Source: Rhodanobacteraceae bacterium (GTDB taxonomy: Bacteria; Pseudomonadota; Gammaproteobacteria; Xanthomonadales; Rhodanobacteraceae). From it: a stretch of DNA of 64,000 nucleotides. The notes beneath the pieces were generated by a model, which was not told the DNA's origin, searched no databases, and saw only the letters and a program-made list of their open reading frames with translations. Made by a program: the position numbers and the translations under genes. Below, one piece after another: positions 19,224 to 27,534 of the stretch. The stretch covers positions 62,001 through 126,000 of the forward strand of contig JAACZU010000007.1 in assembly GCA_009996615.1 (NCBI GenBank), read 5' to 3'. Position 1 is the first letter of the stretch, and the number at the start of each line of letters is the position of its first letter.

Positions 19224-19316
19224 CGGTTCGTTGGCAGGAGCGCACCTTGTGCACGACTCGACGCGCCGCGTCCATCCCGGCACCGGTCGTGCACAGGGCG
19301 CGCTCCTGCCGATGCC
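19224..19316. repeat. REP-like inverted unit
   Basis: GGCAGGAGCGCACCTTGTGCACGAC faces GTCGTGCACAGGGCGCGCTCCTGCC (both read in parts), giving two inverted arms of about 25 bases around a short centre. Lies between rpiA and the EVE gene. Confidence 0.7.
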
Positions 19317-19328
19317 GGCCGTCGGTGT

Positions 19329-19784
<456 letters not shown>

Positions 19785-19843
19785 GGGCAAGGAGTGAGCG
19801 GCAAGAAGTCAGAAATAGGAGGTGAGAGCATAGGGTCAAGCCC

Positions 19844-19876
19844 TTCTCACGTCTCTCGTTTCACGTCTGCCGTCTC
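19844..19876. repeat. GTCTCAC-type heptamer array (degenerate)
   Basis: TCTCACGTCTCTCGTTTCACGTCTGCCGTCTC in short units overlapping the 3' end of fau; same type as 828-900. It encodes the last residues of fau (ADVKRET). Confidence 0.6.
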
Positions 19877-20485
19877 GATCAGCTCGCGCTCGGTCGCGAT
19901 GTAGTCGAGCTGTACGTCCCACGGCATCACGGGCACGCGGTCGAGCTCCTGCACCGCGTAGGCGACGCCGACCAGCACCGGCTTGCCGGGTTCGCTGCGG
20001 CCGTGCAGGAACGAAAAGCTGCGGTCGTACCAGCCGCCGCCAAAGCCGAGGCGGTGGCCGCGACGGTCGAAGCCGAGCAGCGGCAGCAGCACGAGGTCGA
20101 GCTCGGCCGGCGCCAGCAACGCCTCCGGCGCGCACACCGGCTCGGGAATGCCGTAGCGGTTCGGCGCGATCGGCTCGCCGGGCCGCCACGGCGCGAAACG
20201 CAGTTGGCGCCCGGCGCCGAGCAACGGCAGGTGCCACGTCTGCCCGCGCGCGCGCAGGCCCGGCATCAGCGCCATCAGCGGCAGCTCGCCGGCGATCGCC
20301 CAGTAACCGCCGATGCGGCGGTCGGTCAGGAACTCGGGAATCTGCTCGAGCTGCGCGACCAGCGCCTGCGCGGCTGCGATGCGCTCGGCGGCGGACAACG
20401 CCGCACGCCGCGCGCGCAGCTCCGTGCGCAACGCAGAGCGCTCGGCACCGTTGGTCGAAGCGGAGGGTGCGTCGGAGTCGGTCAT
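19847..20485 (-). CDS. fau: 5-formyltetrahydrofolate cyclo-ligase
   Basis: A 212-aa ATP-dependent enzyme (also ygfA) converting 5-formyl-THF to 5,10-methenyl-THF. Seen: N-terminal R-rich helix with LRARRAALS, the LPLLGFDRRGHRLGFGGGWYDR block (in parts) that holds the nucleotide and substrate site, and PVMPWDVQLDYIATE near the end. Order zapA-ssrS-fau is conserved in gammaproteobacteria and helped to find the 6S RNA here. Confidence 0.94.
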   Translation of the reverse strand: MTDSDAPSASTNGAERSALRTELRARRAALSAAERIAAAQALVAQLEQIPEFLTDRRIGGYWAIAGELPLMALMPGLRARGQTWHLPLLGAGRQLRFAPWRPGEPIAPNRYGIPEPVCAPEALLAPAELDLVLLPLLGFDRRGHRLGFGGGWYDRSFSFLHGRSEPGKPVLVGVAYAVQELDRVPVMPWDVQLDYIATERELIETADVKRET

Positions 20486-20567
20486 GCCGTCGATTTCGTC
20501 CCCAAGCCGTCAACCCGGATTACGGCAACGTCCGGCGAAGCTGGCTTTTGTTGAAGAGTGCGGCCAA

Positions 20568-20761
20568 GGATGGCCGCTTTGGACTTCCCGAAGGCATCGA
20601 ACTGCACGAGCCAAGCGCGCTTGCCGCAGCGGCGATCATGGACGATCGCAAAGACAGACCCCATGGATGGCCGCGGTGGACTTCCCGAAGATCTTGAGCG
20701 GCACGGATGAGTCGTGCTGGTCGCAGCAGCGCTCACGGACGAGCGCACAAAAAGATGTCCT
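20568..20761 (-). repeat. Two tandem 97-bp direct repeats after the 6S RNA gene
   Basis: Copies at 20568-20664 and 20665-20761 align without gaps with about 69 of 97 identical bases (counted by hand). The best-conserved block is GGATGGCCGC..TGGACTTCCCGAAG. The second copy overlaps the 3' end of the 6S RNA. Function unknown; duplicated small RNA or short coding unit are both possible. No clear gene otherwise lies between fau and ssrS. Confidence 0.75.
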
Positions 20762-20943
20762 CCGCCATGTCGGTGCGCACCAAACGACCTTGATCCCGAG
20801 GATCAGGTGGGAGGGCTGGCGGAGCCATCAGGCTTTCCGCACAGGGCGGACGTGCACACAGGCTGTCGCTTGCCGACCCGGGGTCGTATATAGGAACAAG
20901 GCAATATGTAAGAGTGCGCTGCCGGGCACTGCAGAGGACACCA
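20754..20943 (-). ncRNA. ssrS: 6S RNA
   Basis: An RNA of about 190 nt that binds the sigma-70 RNA polymerase holoenzyme in stationary phase. Seen on the minus strand: GTGTGCACGTCCGCCCTGTG, then GCGGAAAGCCTGATGG and CACCTGATCCTCGGGATCAAGG (in parts), matching the conserved arm of pseudomonad 6S RNA (recalled from memory); terminal pairing TGTCCTC with GAGGACA; and a T5 run straight after. It lies between zapA and fau, the standard position. Ends are estimated to a few bases. Confidence 0.88.
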
Positions 20944-20947
20944 GTGC

Positions 20948-21250
20948 CTATTGTAGTGACCCGCCGACGGCACGTTCAAGCTTGCTGTCGATCGCCTGCA
21001 TGCTGTCGGCCAGTCGCGCCGCTTCGCGCGCGCTGCGCTCGCGCTCGCCAAGCAGTTCGTGGCTGATGTTCAGTGCGGCAAGGATGGCAAGCCGGTCGAG
21101 CCCGGACGTGCGCGCATTGGTGCGCATCTCGCGCAGCTTCTCGTCGAGGTAGCGCGCGGCGGCGAGCAGGCCGGGTCGCTCCTCGGCGGTGCACGCGATC
21201 AGGAACTCGCGGTCGAGGATGCGGACCGCGACCGGTTCGCTGGTGCTCAT
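20948..21250 (-). CDS. zapA: Cell division protein ZapA
   Basis: A 100-aa cytoplasmic protein that cross-links FtsZ filaments. Seen: N-terminal VAVRILDREFLIACTAEER, AARYLDEKLREMR and the C-terminal coiled coil (ISHELLGERERSAREAARLA region). Normal family length. Its last codons contain the promoter of the 6S RNA. Confidence 0.93.
   Translation of the reverse strand: MSTSEPVAVRILDREFLIACTAEERPGLLAAARYLDEKLREMRTNARTSGLDRLAILAALNISHELLGERERSAREAARLADSMQAIDSKLERAVGGSLQ
20950..20979 (-). promoter_or_regulatory. Promoter of 6S RNA
   Basis: On the minus strand: TTGAAC (20974-20979), 18-base spacer, TACAAT (20950-20955). Predicted start about 20943. It lies inside the 3' end of zapA. Confidence 0.75.
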
Positions 21251-21269
21251 CGCGACATCCCCGTGGCGC

Positions 21270-21488
21270 TCATGCCTGGTTCTGCTCCAGCGACTTCAGG
21301 CGCGCGATCATCGCCTCGACACGCGTGCGCGCCTGCTCGTTGCGCGCGAGCAGCTGCGCGCGCTCGTGCGCGAGCTGCTCCTGGCTGTGGCGCAGGCTGC
21401 GGTTTTCCTCCTGCAGGCTCCGGCACAGCTCGAGCAGGCGATCGACGCGGTCGCCGATGGTCTGCAGGCTTTGTTCGAGCGCGGACAT
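21270..21488 (-). CDS. Small coiled-coil division protein (ZapB/TIGR02449 type)
   Basis: A 72-aa protein predicted to be one continuous coiled coil (MSALEQSLQTIGDRVDRLLE onwards, rich in E, R, L, Q). Small proteins of this sort upstream of zapA in Xanthomonadales and pseudomonads are placed in the TIGR02449 family and are proposed ZapB-like partners of ZapA. I start at MSALEQ; a TATATT box sits 7 bases before it. It leads straight into zapA (19-base gap). Confidence 0.82.
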   Translation of the reverse strand: MSALEQSLQTIGDRVDRLLELCRSLQEENRSLRHSQEQLAHERAQLLARNEQARTRVEAMIARLKSLEQNQA

Positions 21489-21495
21489 GCGCGGC

Positions 21496-21501
21496 AATAT
21501 A
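21496..21501 (-). promoter_or_regulatory. -10 box of the zapB-like gene, probably leaderless
   Basis: TATATT on the minus strand, 7 bases before the ATG at 21486-21488. Confidence 0.4.
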
Positions 21502-21599
21502 GCATCGCCGTTGGGGCGTTTGTCAGCGACCGCGGCTACCCGCCAGCCGTCGCGGCGGCCGGTGCGGTCGTGTACCGGCGGCGCCGGATGCCGGCATCC

Positions 21600-24500
21600 T
21601 CAGCCACGCTCGCCCAGCGTCGCGCGGCGACGCTGCGCGTGCTCGCGCAGGAATTCCAGGCACTGCTCGGGCGGCAGGGGCCAGGACAGCCAGTGCCCCT
21701 GCACCTCGTCGCAGTCCTGCTCGCGCAGGTACTCGAGCTGTTCGGCGCGCTCGACGCCCTCGGCGACGACGTTCAGGCCGAGCGAGTGCGCCATCGCGAT
21801 CACCGTGGCGGTGATCGCTTCGTCGTCCGGATCGGTGGTGATGTCGCCGACGAATTCCTTGTCGATCTTCAAGGTATCGATCGGCAGCCGCTTGAGGTAG
21901 CTCAGCGACGAGTAGCCAGTGCCGAAGTCGTCGATCGCCAGCGTCACGCCGATCGCCTTGAGCCGGCGCAGTGTCGTGATCGACTGCTCGGCGTTGGCCA
22001 TCACCATGCTCTCGGTCAGCTCCAGCTCGAGCTGGTGCGGCGCGATGTCGTGCTCGGCGAGCACGTCGCAGAGGCGGCGGATCAGGTCGCCGCGCAGCAG
22101 TTGCGCGACCGAGATGTTGATCGACATCGTGATGTCGGCCATGCCGGCGTCGCGCCAGCGCGCTAGTTGCGCGCAGGCCTGCGCCACGACCCAGTTGCCG
22201 ATCTCGATGATCTGCCCGGTCTCCTCGGCGATCGGCACGAACACGCCCGGCGCGACGTCGCCCAGGTCGCCGCTGCGCCAGCGCAGCAGCGCCTCGACCC
22301 CGGTGATGCGCTCGTCCAGCAGCGACAGCTTGGGCTGGTAGACCAGCGACAGCTCGTTGCGCTCGAGTGCCTTGCGCAGCGCGGCCACCGTGGTCGCGCG
22401 CAGGCGCGCGGCGGCGTCCATCGCCTCGGTGTAGACCATGTAGGTCTTGCGGCCGTGTTCCTTGGCCTGGTACATCGCGGTGTCGGCGAACTTGAGCAGG
22501 TCGGTCGGCACCTGGCCGTGTTCCGGGTACAGGCTGATGCCGATCGACGGCGAGATCACCACTTCCTGGCCGTTGTCGAGCTCGAGCGGCTCCTCGAACG
22601 CGGCGATGATCTTCTCGGCGACCCGCTCGGCCTCGATGCCGCTGGTGATCTCCTCCAGCACCACGGTGAACTCGTCGCCGCCGAGCCGGGCGACCGCGTC
22701 GCCTTCGCGCACGACCTGGCGCAGGCGGCTGCCGGCCGCCTTCAGCATGCGGTCGCCGGCGGCGTGGCCCATCGAGTCGTTGACGTGCTTGAAGCGGTCC
22801 AGGTCGAGGAACAGCACCGCGACCTTGCGGGCGCCGCGCCGCGCGCGAATGATCGCGTGGCCGATGCGCTCGCTGAGCAGCGTGCGGTTCGGCAGTCCGG
22901 TCAGCGCGTCGTAGTTGGCGAGGTAGCGCAGTTCCTGCTCGGTGCGCTTGCGGTCGGTGATGTCGGTGGTGACGCTGACGAAGTGCGTGCGCATGCCGCT
23001 GCCGTCGCGCACCTCGGACACCTCGATCCAGGCGAGGAACTCGTCGCCGTCCTTGCGCCGCTGCCACATCTCGCCGCGCCAGTGGCCACTGCGCACCAGT
23101 TCGTCGCGCACCGCGAGGTAGTCGTCAGCCGCATGCTGCGCGCAGTTGATCAGCGCCACCGAATGCCCGGCGACCTCGTCCTGGCGCCAGCCGGTCATCT
23201 TGGTGAAGGCCGGGTTGACGCTGAGGAAGCGGAACTCCAGGTCGGTTACCGCGACCGCCTCGCTCATGCTGCGGATGACCTCCTGCGCGATGCGGCGGTC
23301 GTGCTCGGCCGCGCGCTCGGCGGTGACGTCGCGCGCGGTGCCGCACAGGCGCAGCGGCTGGCCGTCGGCGTCGCGCTCGACGATCTTGCCGCGCACCAGC
23401 GACCAGACCCACTCGTTGCGCTGGTTGCGCAGGCGGTGTTCGGATTCGAACGTTTCGGTGACGCGATGGATGTGCTGCTCCAGGCGGCGCTCGACCAGCG
23501 GCAGGTCGTCTGGATGCAGGTGCTCGCGGAACCACGTGTAGGGCAGTTCGACCGGCCGCCGCGCGCCGCCCTTGAACAGGTCGCCGGAGCCGGTCATCAC
23601 AATCGTGCCGCGCGCGACGTTCCAGTCCCAGAAGTCGTCGCCCGAGCCCCACAGCGCCAGCCGCAGGCGGTCCTCGCGTTCCTCGAGGTCGCGATGGTGG
23701 GCCTGCTCCTCGCGCCGCTGGCGCCGTTGCGCGCGCCAGCCGACCAGCAGCGCGACGGTGGCGAGCAACAGGTAGGCCACCTTCGCGGGAGCGCTGTCCC
23801 ACCAGGGAGGCGAAACCTGCAGGCGCAGCGTGGTCGGCTCGTCGTTCCAGTAACCGTCGTGGTTGCTTGCGCGTACCTTGAACACGTAGTCGCCGGCCGG
23901 CAGGTTCATGTACGTCGCTTCGTGGCGCGTGCCGGCCTCGATCCAGTGCTCGTCGAAGTCCTCGAGCTGGTAGGCGAAGCGATTGCGCTCGGGCGCAGCG
24001 AAGTCGAGCGCGGCGAACTCGAAGCGCACGATGCGATCGGCCATCGCCATCTGCAGCCGGCTGCCGGCGAGCGGCACCGGCAGGTCGCGGTTGCCCACGC
24101 GTACGTCGGTGAACACGACCGGCGCGGCATACCGGCTGCGCACGATCGTGCGCGGCGAGAACAGGTTGAGGCCGCCGACGCCGCCGAAGGCGAGGTCGCC
24201 GTCACGCAGCACCGCGCAGGCACTGGCGTTGTATTCCATGCCCTGCAGGCCGTCGGCGAGCGTGAACGAGTGGAACGTGCTGCGGTCGCGTTCGAGCGAG
24301 GCGATCCCGCGGTTGGAGCTCAGCCACAACCGGCCCTGGCGGTCGCTGGCGATCGCGTAGACGGTGCCGCTGGGCAGCCCGTCGCGCGGCAACCAGCGCG
24401 AGAAGCGCGCGCCTGCGTCGTCGAGTGCGTCCAGGCGCGCGAGGCCGGCCTGGGTGCCGATCCACAGCTCGCCCTCGGCCGTCTCGTACAGGGTGCGCAC

Positions 24501-26201
24501 CAGGCTTGCCACCAGCGAATGCGGATCGGCGGGGTCGTTGCGGAACACGCGGACGCTGCCTTGCACCGGATCGATCAGGTTCAGGCCATTCAGGTTGCCG
24601 GCCCAGATGCGGCCGGCGTGGTCCTCCAGCAGGGCCAGCACGCGGTCGTCGCTGAGGCCGCCGTGCACGCCGTCGGCCGCTTCGCGGCGCCAGGCCTGCC
24701 AGCGCTGGTCGGCAGGGCTGTAGCGCACCAGGCCTGCATGCGCCGTGCCGATCCAGAGGCTGCCGTCGCGTGCGGCCAGCAGGCTGCGCACGTCCGCATC
24801 GGGCACGCCGCGGATGCCGCGCGGATCGAGCGGCAGGAATGCCAGCGTGCGCCGGGCTGGGTCGAACAGGCCGACGCCGCGGTTGGAGCCGACCCAGAAA
24901 CCGCCGCGCGGTGCATCGGCAAAGGTGGTCACCACGAAGGGGGTATCGCGCGGAGCGTTCGGGAGGCCGCTGATCGCAAGGTCGCCGAAATGCTCGAAGC
25001 GGTTTTCCGCGCGCAGGTAGCGCTTCAGGCCATCGCCATCGGTGCCGATCCACAGGCCGCCGGCGGCGTCCTCGCGGATCGCCCGCACGTAGTTCGCGGC
25101 GGTCTGCGGCCGCGCCGGATCGCGTTCGGCGACGTATGTGAACGCGGCGCCCTCGGGGTCGACCTTGACGATGCCGCGCTCCATCGTGCCGATCCAGAGC
25201 AGGCCGGAACGATCCAGGGTCAGGCTGGTGGCCACCGCGTCGGGCATGCTGCCGGCAACCTCGCTTCCCGGCTTGAGCCAGCGCGTCGTGCCGTCGGCCG
25301 GATCGAGCACCACCACGCCCTCGTGCGGCAAGGCCAGCCACAGGCGGCCGTGTGCATCCTCGGCCATGGCCGTGATCGCGACCGGGTGCATCGTCGCCGA
25401 GGGCCACACCTGCTGGACCGCGCCGTCGGCCGCGATGCGGTACAGGCCATCCGTGGTCGCCACGTGCAGCTGGCCATCGCGGGCGACCAGCAGCGCGTGC
25501 ACATCGTCGATCGTCGCCGCCGCGACCGTCTCCAGCGCTTCCGCCTGCGGTGGCAGCCGGAGCAGCCCGCGCGAGCTGGCCACCCACAACGTGCCGTCGG
25601 CGGTCTGCAGCAACTGGCGCACCTGCACCGCGCGCTGACCCTCGCGCGCGAGCGCTAACCGGCGCAGGGTATGGCCGTCGCCGGCATCGACCAGCGCGAT
25701 GCCGGCGTCGCTGCCGACCCACAGGCCGCGGCGCGCATCGAACAGCAGCGCATGCACGTTGTCGGCCGGGTGGCCGACGGCCGCGTCGGCATCGCTGCGC
25801 AGGCGCTCGAACACGCCGCTGCCGGGCGCGCGCCGCAGCAGGCCGAAGCCGCCGGTGCCGATCCACAGGCGACCGTCGGCGTCCTCGGCCAGCGCCGACA
25901 CCGGCCCCTCCGGTGGCCCGCCCGGCGTGCCGTTGGCGTGGTCGTAGGTGGTGAAACGGTAGCCGTCATACTGCTGCAGGCCGCTGGCAGTGCCGATCCA
26001 GATGAAACCGGTGCGGTCCTGCAGGAACGCGCGCACGGTGTTCTGCGCCAGGCCGTGCTCGGTGCCGATCGTCTGGAAGTAGAAATCGCGCCGCACGGCC
26101 TCGGCGCGCGCGCCCATCGCGGCCAGCAGGCCGGCAAGCAGCACGGCGATTGCCCGGCGCGCGCGCCGGGGCGGTGCCGATGGCCACGCGTTGCCCTTCA
26201 T
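21600..26201 (-). CDS. Membrane sensor with beta-propeller, PAS, GGDEF and EAL domains
   Basis: A 1533-aa putative c-di-GMP enzyme. Seen: signal/anchor segment (about 14-33); a periplasmic two-component-regulator propeller of many DRSGLLWIGT-type blades (about 40-700); a Y_Y_Y domain (ending PAGDYVFKVRASN); one membrane helix near 810 (VAYLLLATVALLVGW); a PAS domain (WDWNVARG), a second PAS (ITDRKRTEQELRYLANYDALTGLPN in parts leads on to GGDEF); the intact GGDEF motif LGGDEFTVVL (about 1173); and the EAL domain with VEALLRW (about 1303), DDFGTGYSSLSYL, and EGVERAEQ. Both catalytic motifs look intact, so it could both make and break c-di-GMP. I start at MKGNAWPSAP; 48 residues further upstream are open but unlikely. 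It interrupts the usual zapA-ygfB link. Confidence 0.9.
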   Translation of the reverse strand: MKGNAWPSAPPRRARRAIAVLLAGLLAAMGARAEAVRRDFYFQTIGTEHGLAQNTVRAFLQDRTGFIWIGTASGLQQYDGYRFTTYDHANGTPGGPPEGPVSALAEDADGRLWIGTGGFGLLRRAPGSGVFERLRSDADAAVGHPADNVHALLFDARRGLWVGSDAGIALVDAGDGHTLRRLALAREGQRAVQVRQLLQTADGTLWVASSRGLLRLPPQAEALETVAAATIDDVHALLVARDGQLHVATTDGLYRIAADGAVQQVWPSATMHPVAITAMAEDAHGRLWLALPHEGVVVLDPADGTTRWLKPGSEVAGSMPDAVATSLTLDRSGLLWIGTMERGIVKVDPEGAAFTYVAERDPARPQTAANYVRAIREDAAGGLWIGTDGDGLKRYLRAENRFEHFGDLAISGLPNAPRDTPFVVTTFADAPRGGFWVGSNRGVGLFDPARRTLAFLPLDPRGIRGVPDADVRSLLAARDGSLWIGTAHAGLVRYSPADQRWQAWRREAADGVHGGLSDDRVLALLEDHAGRIWAGNLNGLNLIDPVQGSVRVFRNDPADPHSLVASLVRTLYETAEGELWIGTQAGLARLDALDDAGARFSRWLPRDGLPSGTVYAIASDRQGRLWLSSNRGIASLERDRSTFHSFTLADGLQGMEYNASACAVLRDGDLAFGGVGGLNLFSPRTIVRSRYAAPVVFTDVRVGNRDLPVPLAGSRLQMAMADRIVRFEFAALDFAAPERNRFAYQLEDFDEHWIEAGTRHEATYMNLPAGDYVFKVRASNHDGYWNDEPTTLRLQVSPPWWDSAPAKVAYLLLATVALLVGWRAQRRQRREEQAHHRDLEEREDRLRLALWGSGDDFWDWNVARGTIVMTGSGDLFKGGARRPVELPYTWFREHLHPDDLPLVERRLEQHIHRVTETFESEHRLRNQRNEWVWSLVRGKIVERDADGQPLRLCGTARDVTAERAAEHDRRIAQEVIRSMSEAVAVTDLEFRFLSVNPAFTKMTGWRQDEVAGHSVALINCAQHAADDYLAVRDELVRSGHWRGEMWQRRKDGDEFLAWIEVSEVRDGSGMRTHFVSVTTDITDRKRTEQELRYLANYDALTGLPNRTLLSERIGHAIIRARRGARKVAVLFLDLDRFKHVNDSMGHAAGDRMLKAAGSRLRQVVREGDAVARLGGDEFTVVLEEITSGIEAERVAEKIIAAFEEPLELDNGQEVVISPSIGISLYPEHGQVPTDLLKFADTAMYQAKEHGRKTYMVYTEAMDAAARLRATTVAALRKALERNELSLVYQPKLSLLDERITGVEALLRWRSGDLGDVAPGVFVPIAEETGQIIEIGNWVVAQACAQLARWRDAGMADITMSINISVAQLLRGDLIRRLCDVLAEHDIAPHQLELELTESMVMANAEQSITTLRRLKAIGVTLAIDDFGTGYSSLSYLKRLPIDTLKIDKEFVGDITTDPDDEAITATVIAMAHSLGLNVVAEGVERAEQLEYLREQDCDEVQGHWLSWPLPPEQCLEFLREHAQRRRATLGERG

Positions 26202-26328
26202 GAGGCGTCTGTCCACTCCCGATGCGGCGCAGTGTAGGCAAACGCGACCGCGCGCGCCACGCGCCGGCACGCCGCGCATCGATGCCGGCACCGGTAGTAG
26301 ACTGCGGCGCCCGCCATGGTATCGCGCG

Positions 26329-26880
26329 ATGCGCCCCGACCCCACCCACGCCGCCCTCTCGGACGCGTTGCAGGCCCTGCGCCTGGGCGTCGACGCGAGC
26401 GACCTGCACGGCTCGCTGACCGGCTACCTGTGCGCCGCCGGCCGGGTCGGCGATGCCGACTGGCCGACGGCGCTCAAGCTCGAAGGCGATGCCGCGGCGC
26501 TGGCCAGCCACCCGCTGCTGCAGCAGTTCCTGCGCAGTTGCCGCGCGCAATTCGAGTCGACGCCGGCGCGCATCGAGCCGCTGCTGCCGGCGCCCGAAGT
26601 ACCGTTACCGCGCCGCGCTGCCGCCCTCGTGGAGTGGTGCCGCGGGTTCCTGGGCGGCTTCGGACTCGCCGGCATGGCGCTGCACGCACCGCTGTCCGAC
26701 GATGCACGGGAGATCCTCGGTGACTTCGGCGCGATCGCCGGCGCGCGCTTCGCGCATACCGATGCCGGCGCCGACGCGACGGCGCTCGCCGAGGTGCTCG
26801 AGTTCGTGCGCACGGCCGCTGCGCTGCTGCACCGCGACGTGCGCGCGGCGGCACGGGCGGGCAAGCGCTCGCTGCACTGA
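26329..26880 (+). CDS. UPF0149 family protein (YgfB/YecA type)
   Basis: A 183-aa all-helical cytoplasmic protein. Seen: the family start DALQALRLGVDASDLHGSLTGYLCA (in parts), EWCRGFLGGFGLAG, and the late AAALLHRDVR. In many gammaproteobacteria ygfB lies beside zapA; YgfB of Pseudomonas has been linked to control of gene expression, but the role here is not shown by the sequence. I start at ATG 26329. A TAGACT 26 bases before it may be its -10. It is divergent from the GGDEF/EAL gene. Confidence 0.88.
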   Translation: MRPDPTHAALSDALQALRLGVDASDLHGSLTGYLCAAGRVGDADWPTALKLEGDAAALASHPLLQQFLRSCRAQFESTPARIEPLLPAPEVPLPRRAAALVEWCRGFLGGFGLAGMALHAPLSDDAREILGDFGAIAGARFAHTDAGADATALAEVLEFVRTAAALLHRDVRAAARAGKRSLH

Positions 26881-26942
26881 GACGGGTTGTCCGCACGACG
26901 GGCCGGCCGCGCGCCGCACCCGCGTCATGTAGCATGGCATCC

Positions 26943-27503
26943 ATGCCGCCGGATTCCTCATCGCTGCCGCTGCCGCAGCTCGATTGCGGCGTCGCGCGGC
27001 TGCGGTCGTGGCGGCCCGACGATCTCGACAGCCTCGTAGCGAACGCGAGCCATGCCGACGTCTCGCGCGGCCTGCGCGACCGCTTTCCGTATCCGTACAC
27101 CGGCGACGACGGTCGCGCCTGGCTCGCGCGGGCGGTCGACGAAGCCGATCGCGCGTGGGCGATCGAGCTCGACGGCGCCGCGGTCGGCGGCGTCAGCCTG
27201 CATCCGGGCATCGACGTGCATCGGCACTCGGCCGAACTCGGCTACTGGCTCGGCCGGCGCTACTGGGGCCGCGGCCTGATGACTGCGATCATCGGCGCAT
27301 TTGCGCCGCGCGCGATGGCCACGTTCCGCCTGCATCGCCTGTACGCGACCGTGTACGCGAACAACCCGGCCTCGATGCGCGTGCTCGAGAAGGCCGGCTT
27401 CGAGCGCGAGGGCGTGCAGAAGTCGGCGGTGGTCAAGCGCGGTGAGCTGCTCGATATCGTCGTCTATGCCCGCGTGCGGGCGTCGCTGGAAACCGGCGCC
27501 TGA
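26943..27503 (+). CDS. GNAT-family N-acetyltransferase (RimJ/RimL type)
   Basis: A 186-aa cytoplasmic acetyltransferase. Seen: LRSWRPDDLDSLV at the start, WAIELDGAAVGGVSL, ELGYWLGRRYWGRGLMTA (acetyl-CoA loop), HRLYATVYANNPASMRVLEK and AGFEREGVQ near the end. This is the pattern of RimJ/RimL and ribosomal-protein acetyltransferases; the substrate is not known. Two ATGs are possible (26934 and 26943). TAGCAT ends 7 bases before the second, which I choose. Confidence 0.87.
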   Translation: MPPDSSSLPLPQLDCGVARLRSWRPDDLDSLVANASHADVSRGLRDRFPYPYTGDDGRAWLARAVDEADRAWAIELDGAAVGGVSLHPGIDVHRHSAELGYWLGRRYWGRGLMTAIIGAFAPRAMATFRLHRLYATVYANNPASMRVLEKAGFEREGVQKSAVVKRGELLDIVVYARVRASLETGA

Positions 27504-27534
27504 ACGACCGCCGGTCTCTGGCCTCCGTCGCCGG

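Noticed and set aside
20482-20748. 88-codon minus-strand frame after 6S RNA
   Set aside because: Spans both 97-bp repeats in different frames and starts inside the 6S terminator; the repeat itself is reported instead.
22167-25658. Long plus-strand open frame (1163 codons) opposite the GGDEF/EAL sensor
   Set aside because: Mirror of a clear gene in high-GC DNA; the translation is low-complexity (A, R, V, D, H, Q) without any domain.
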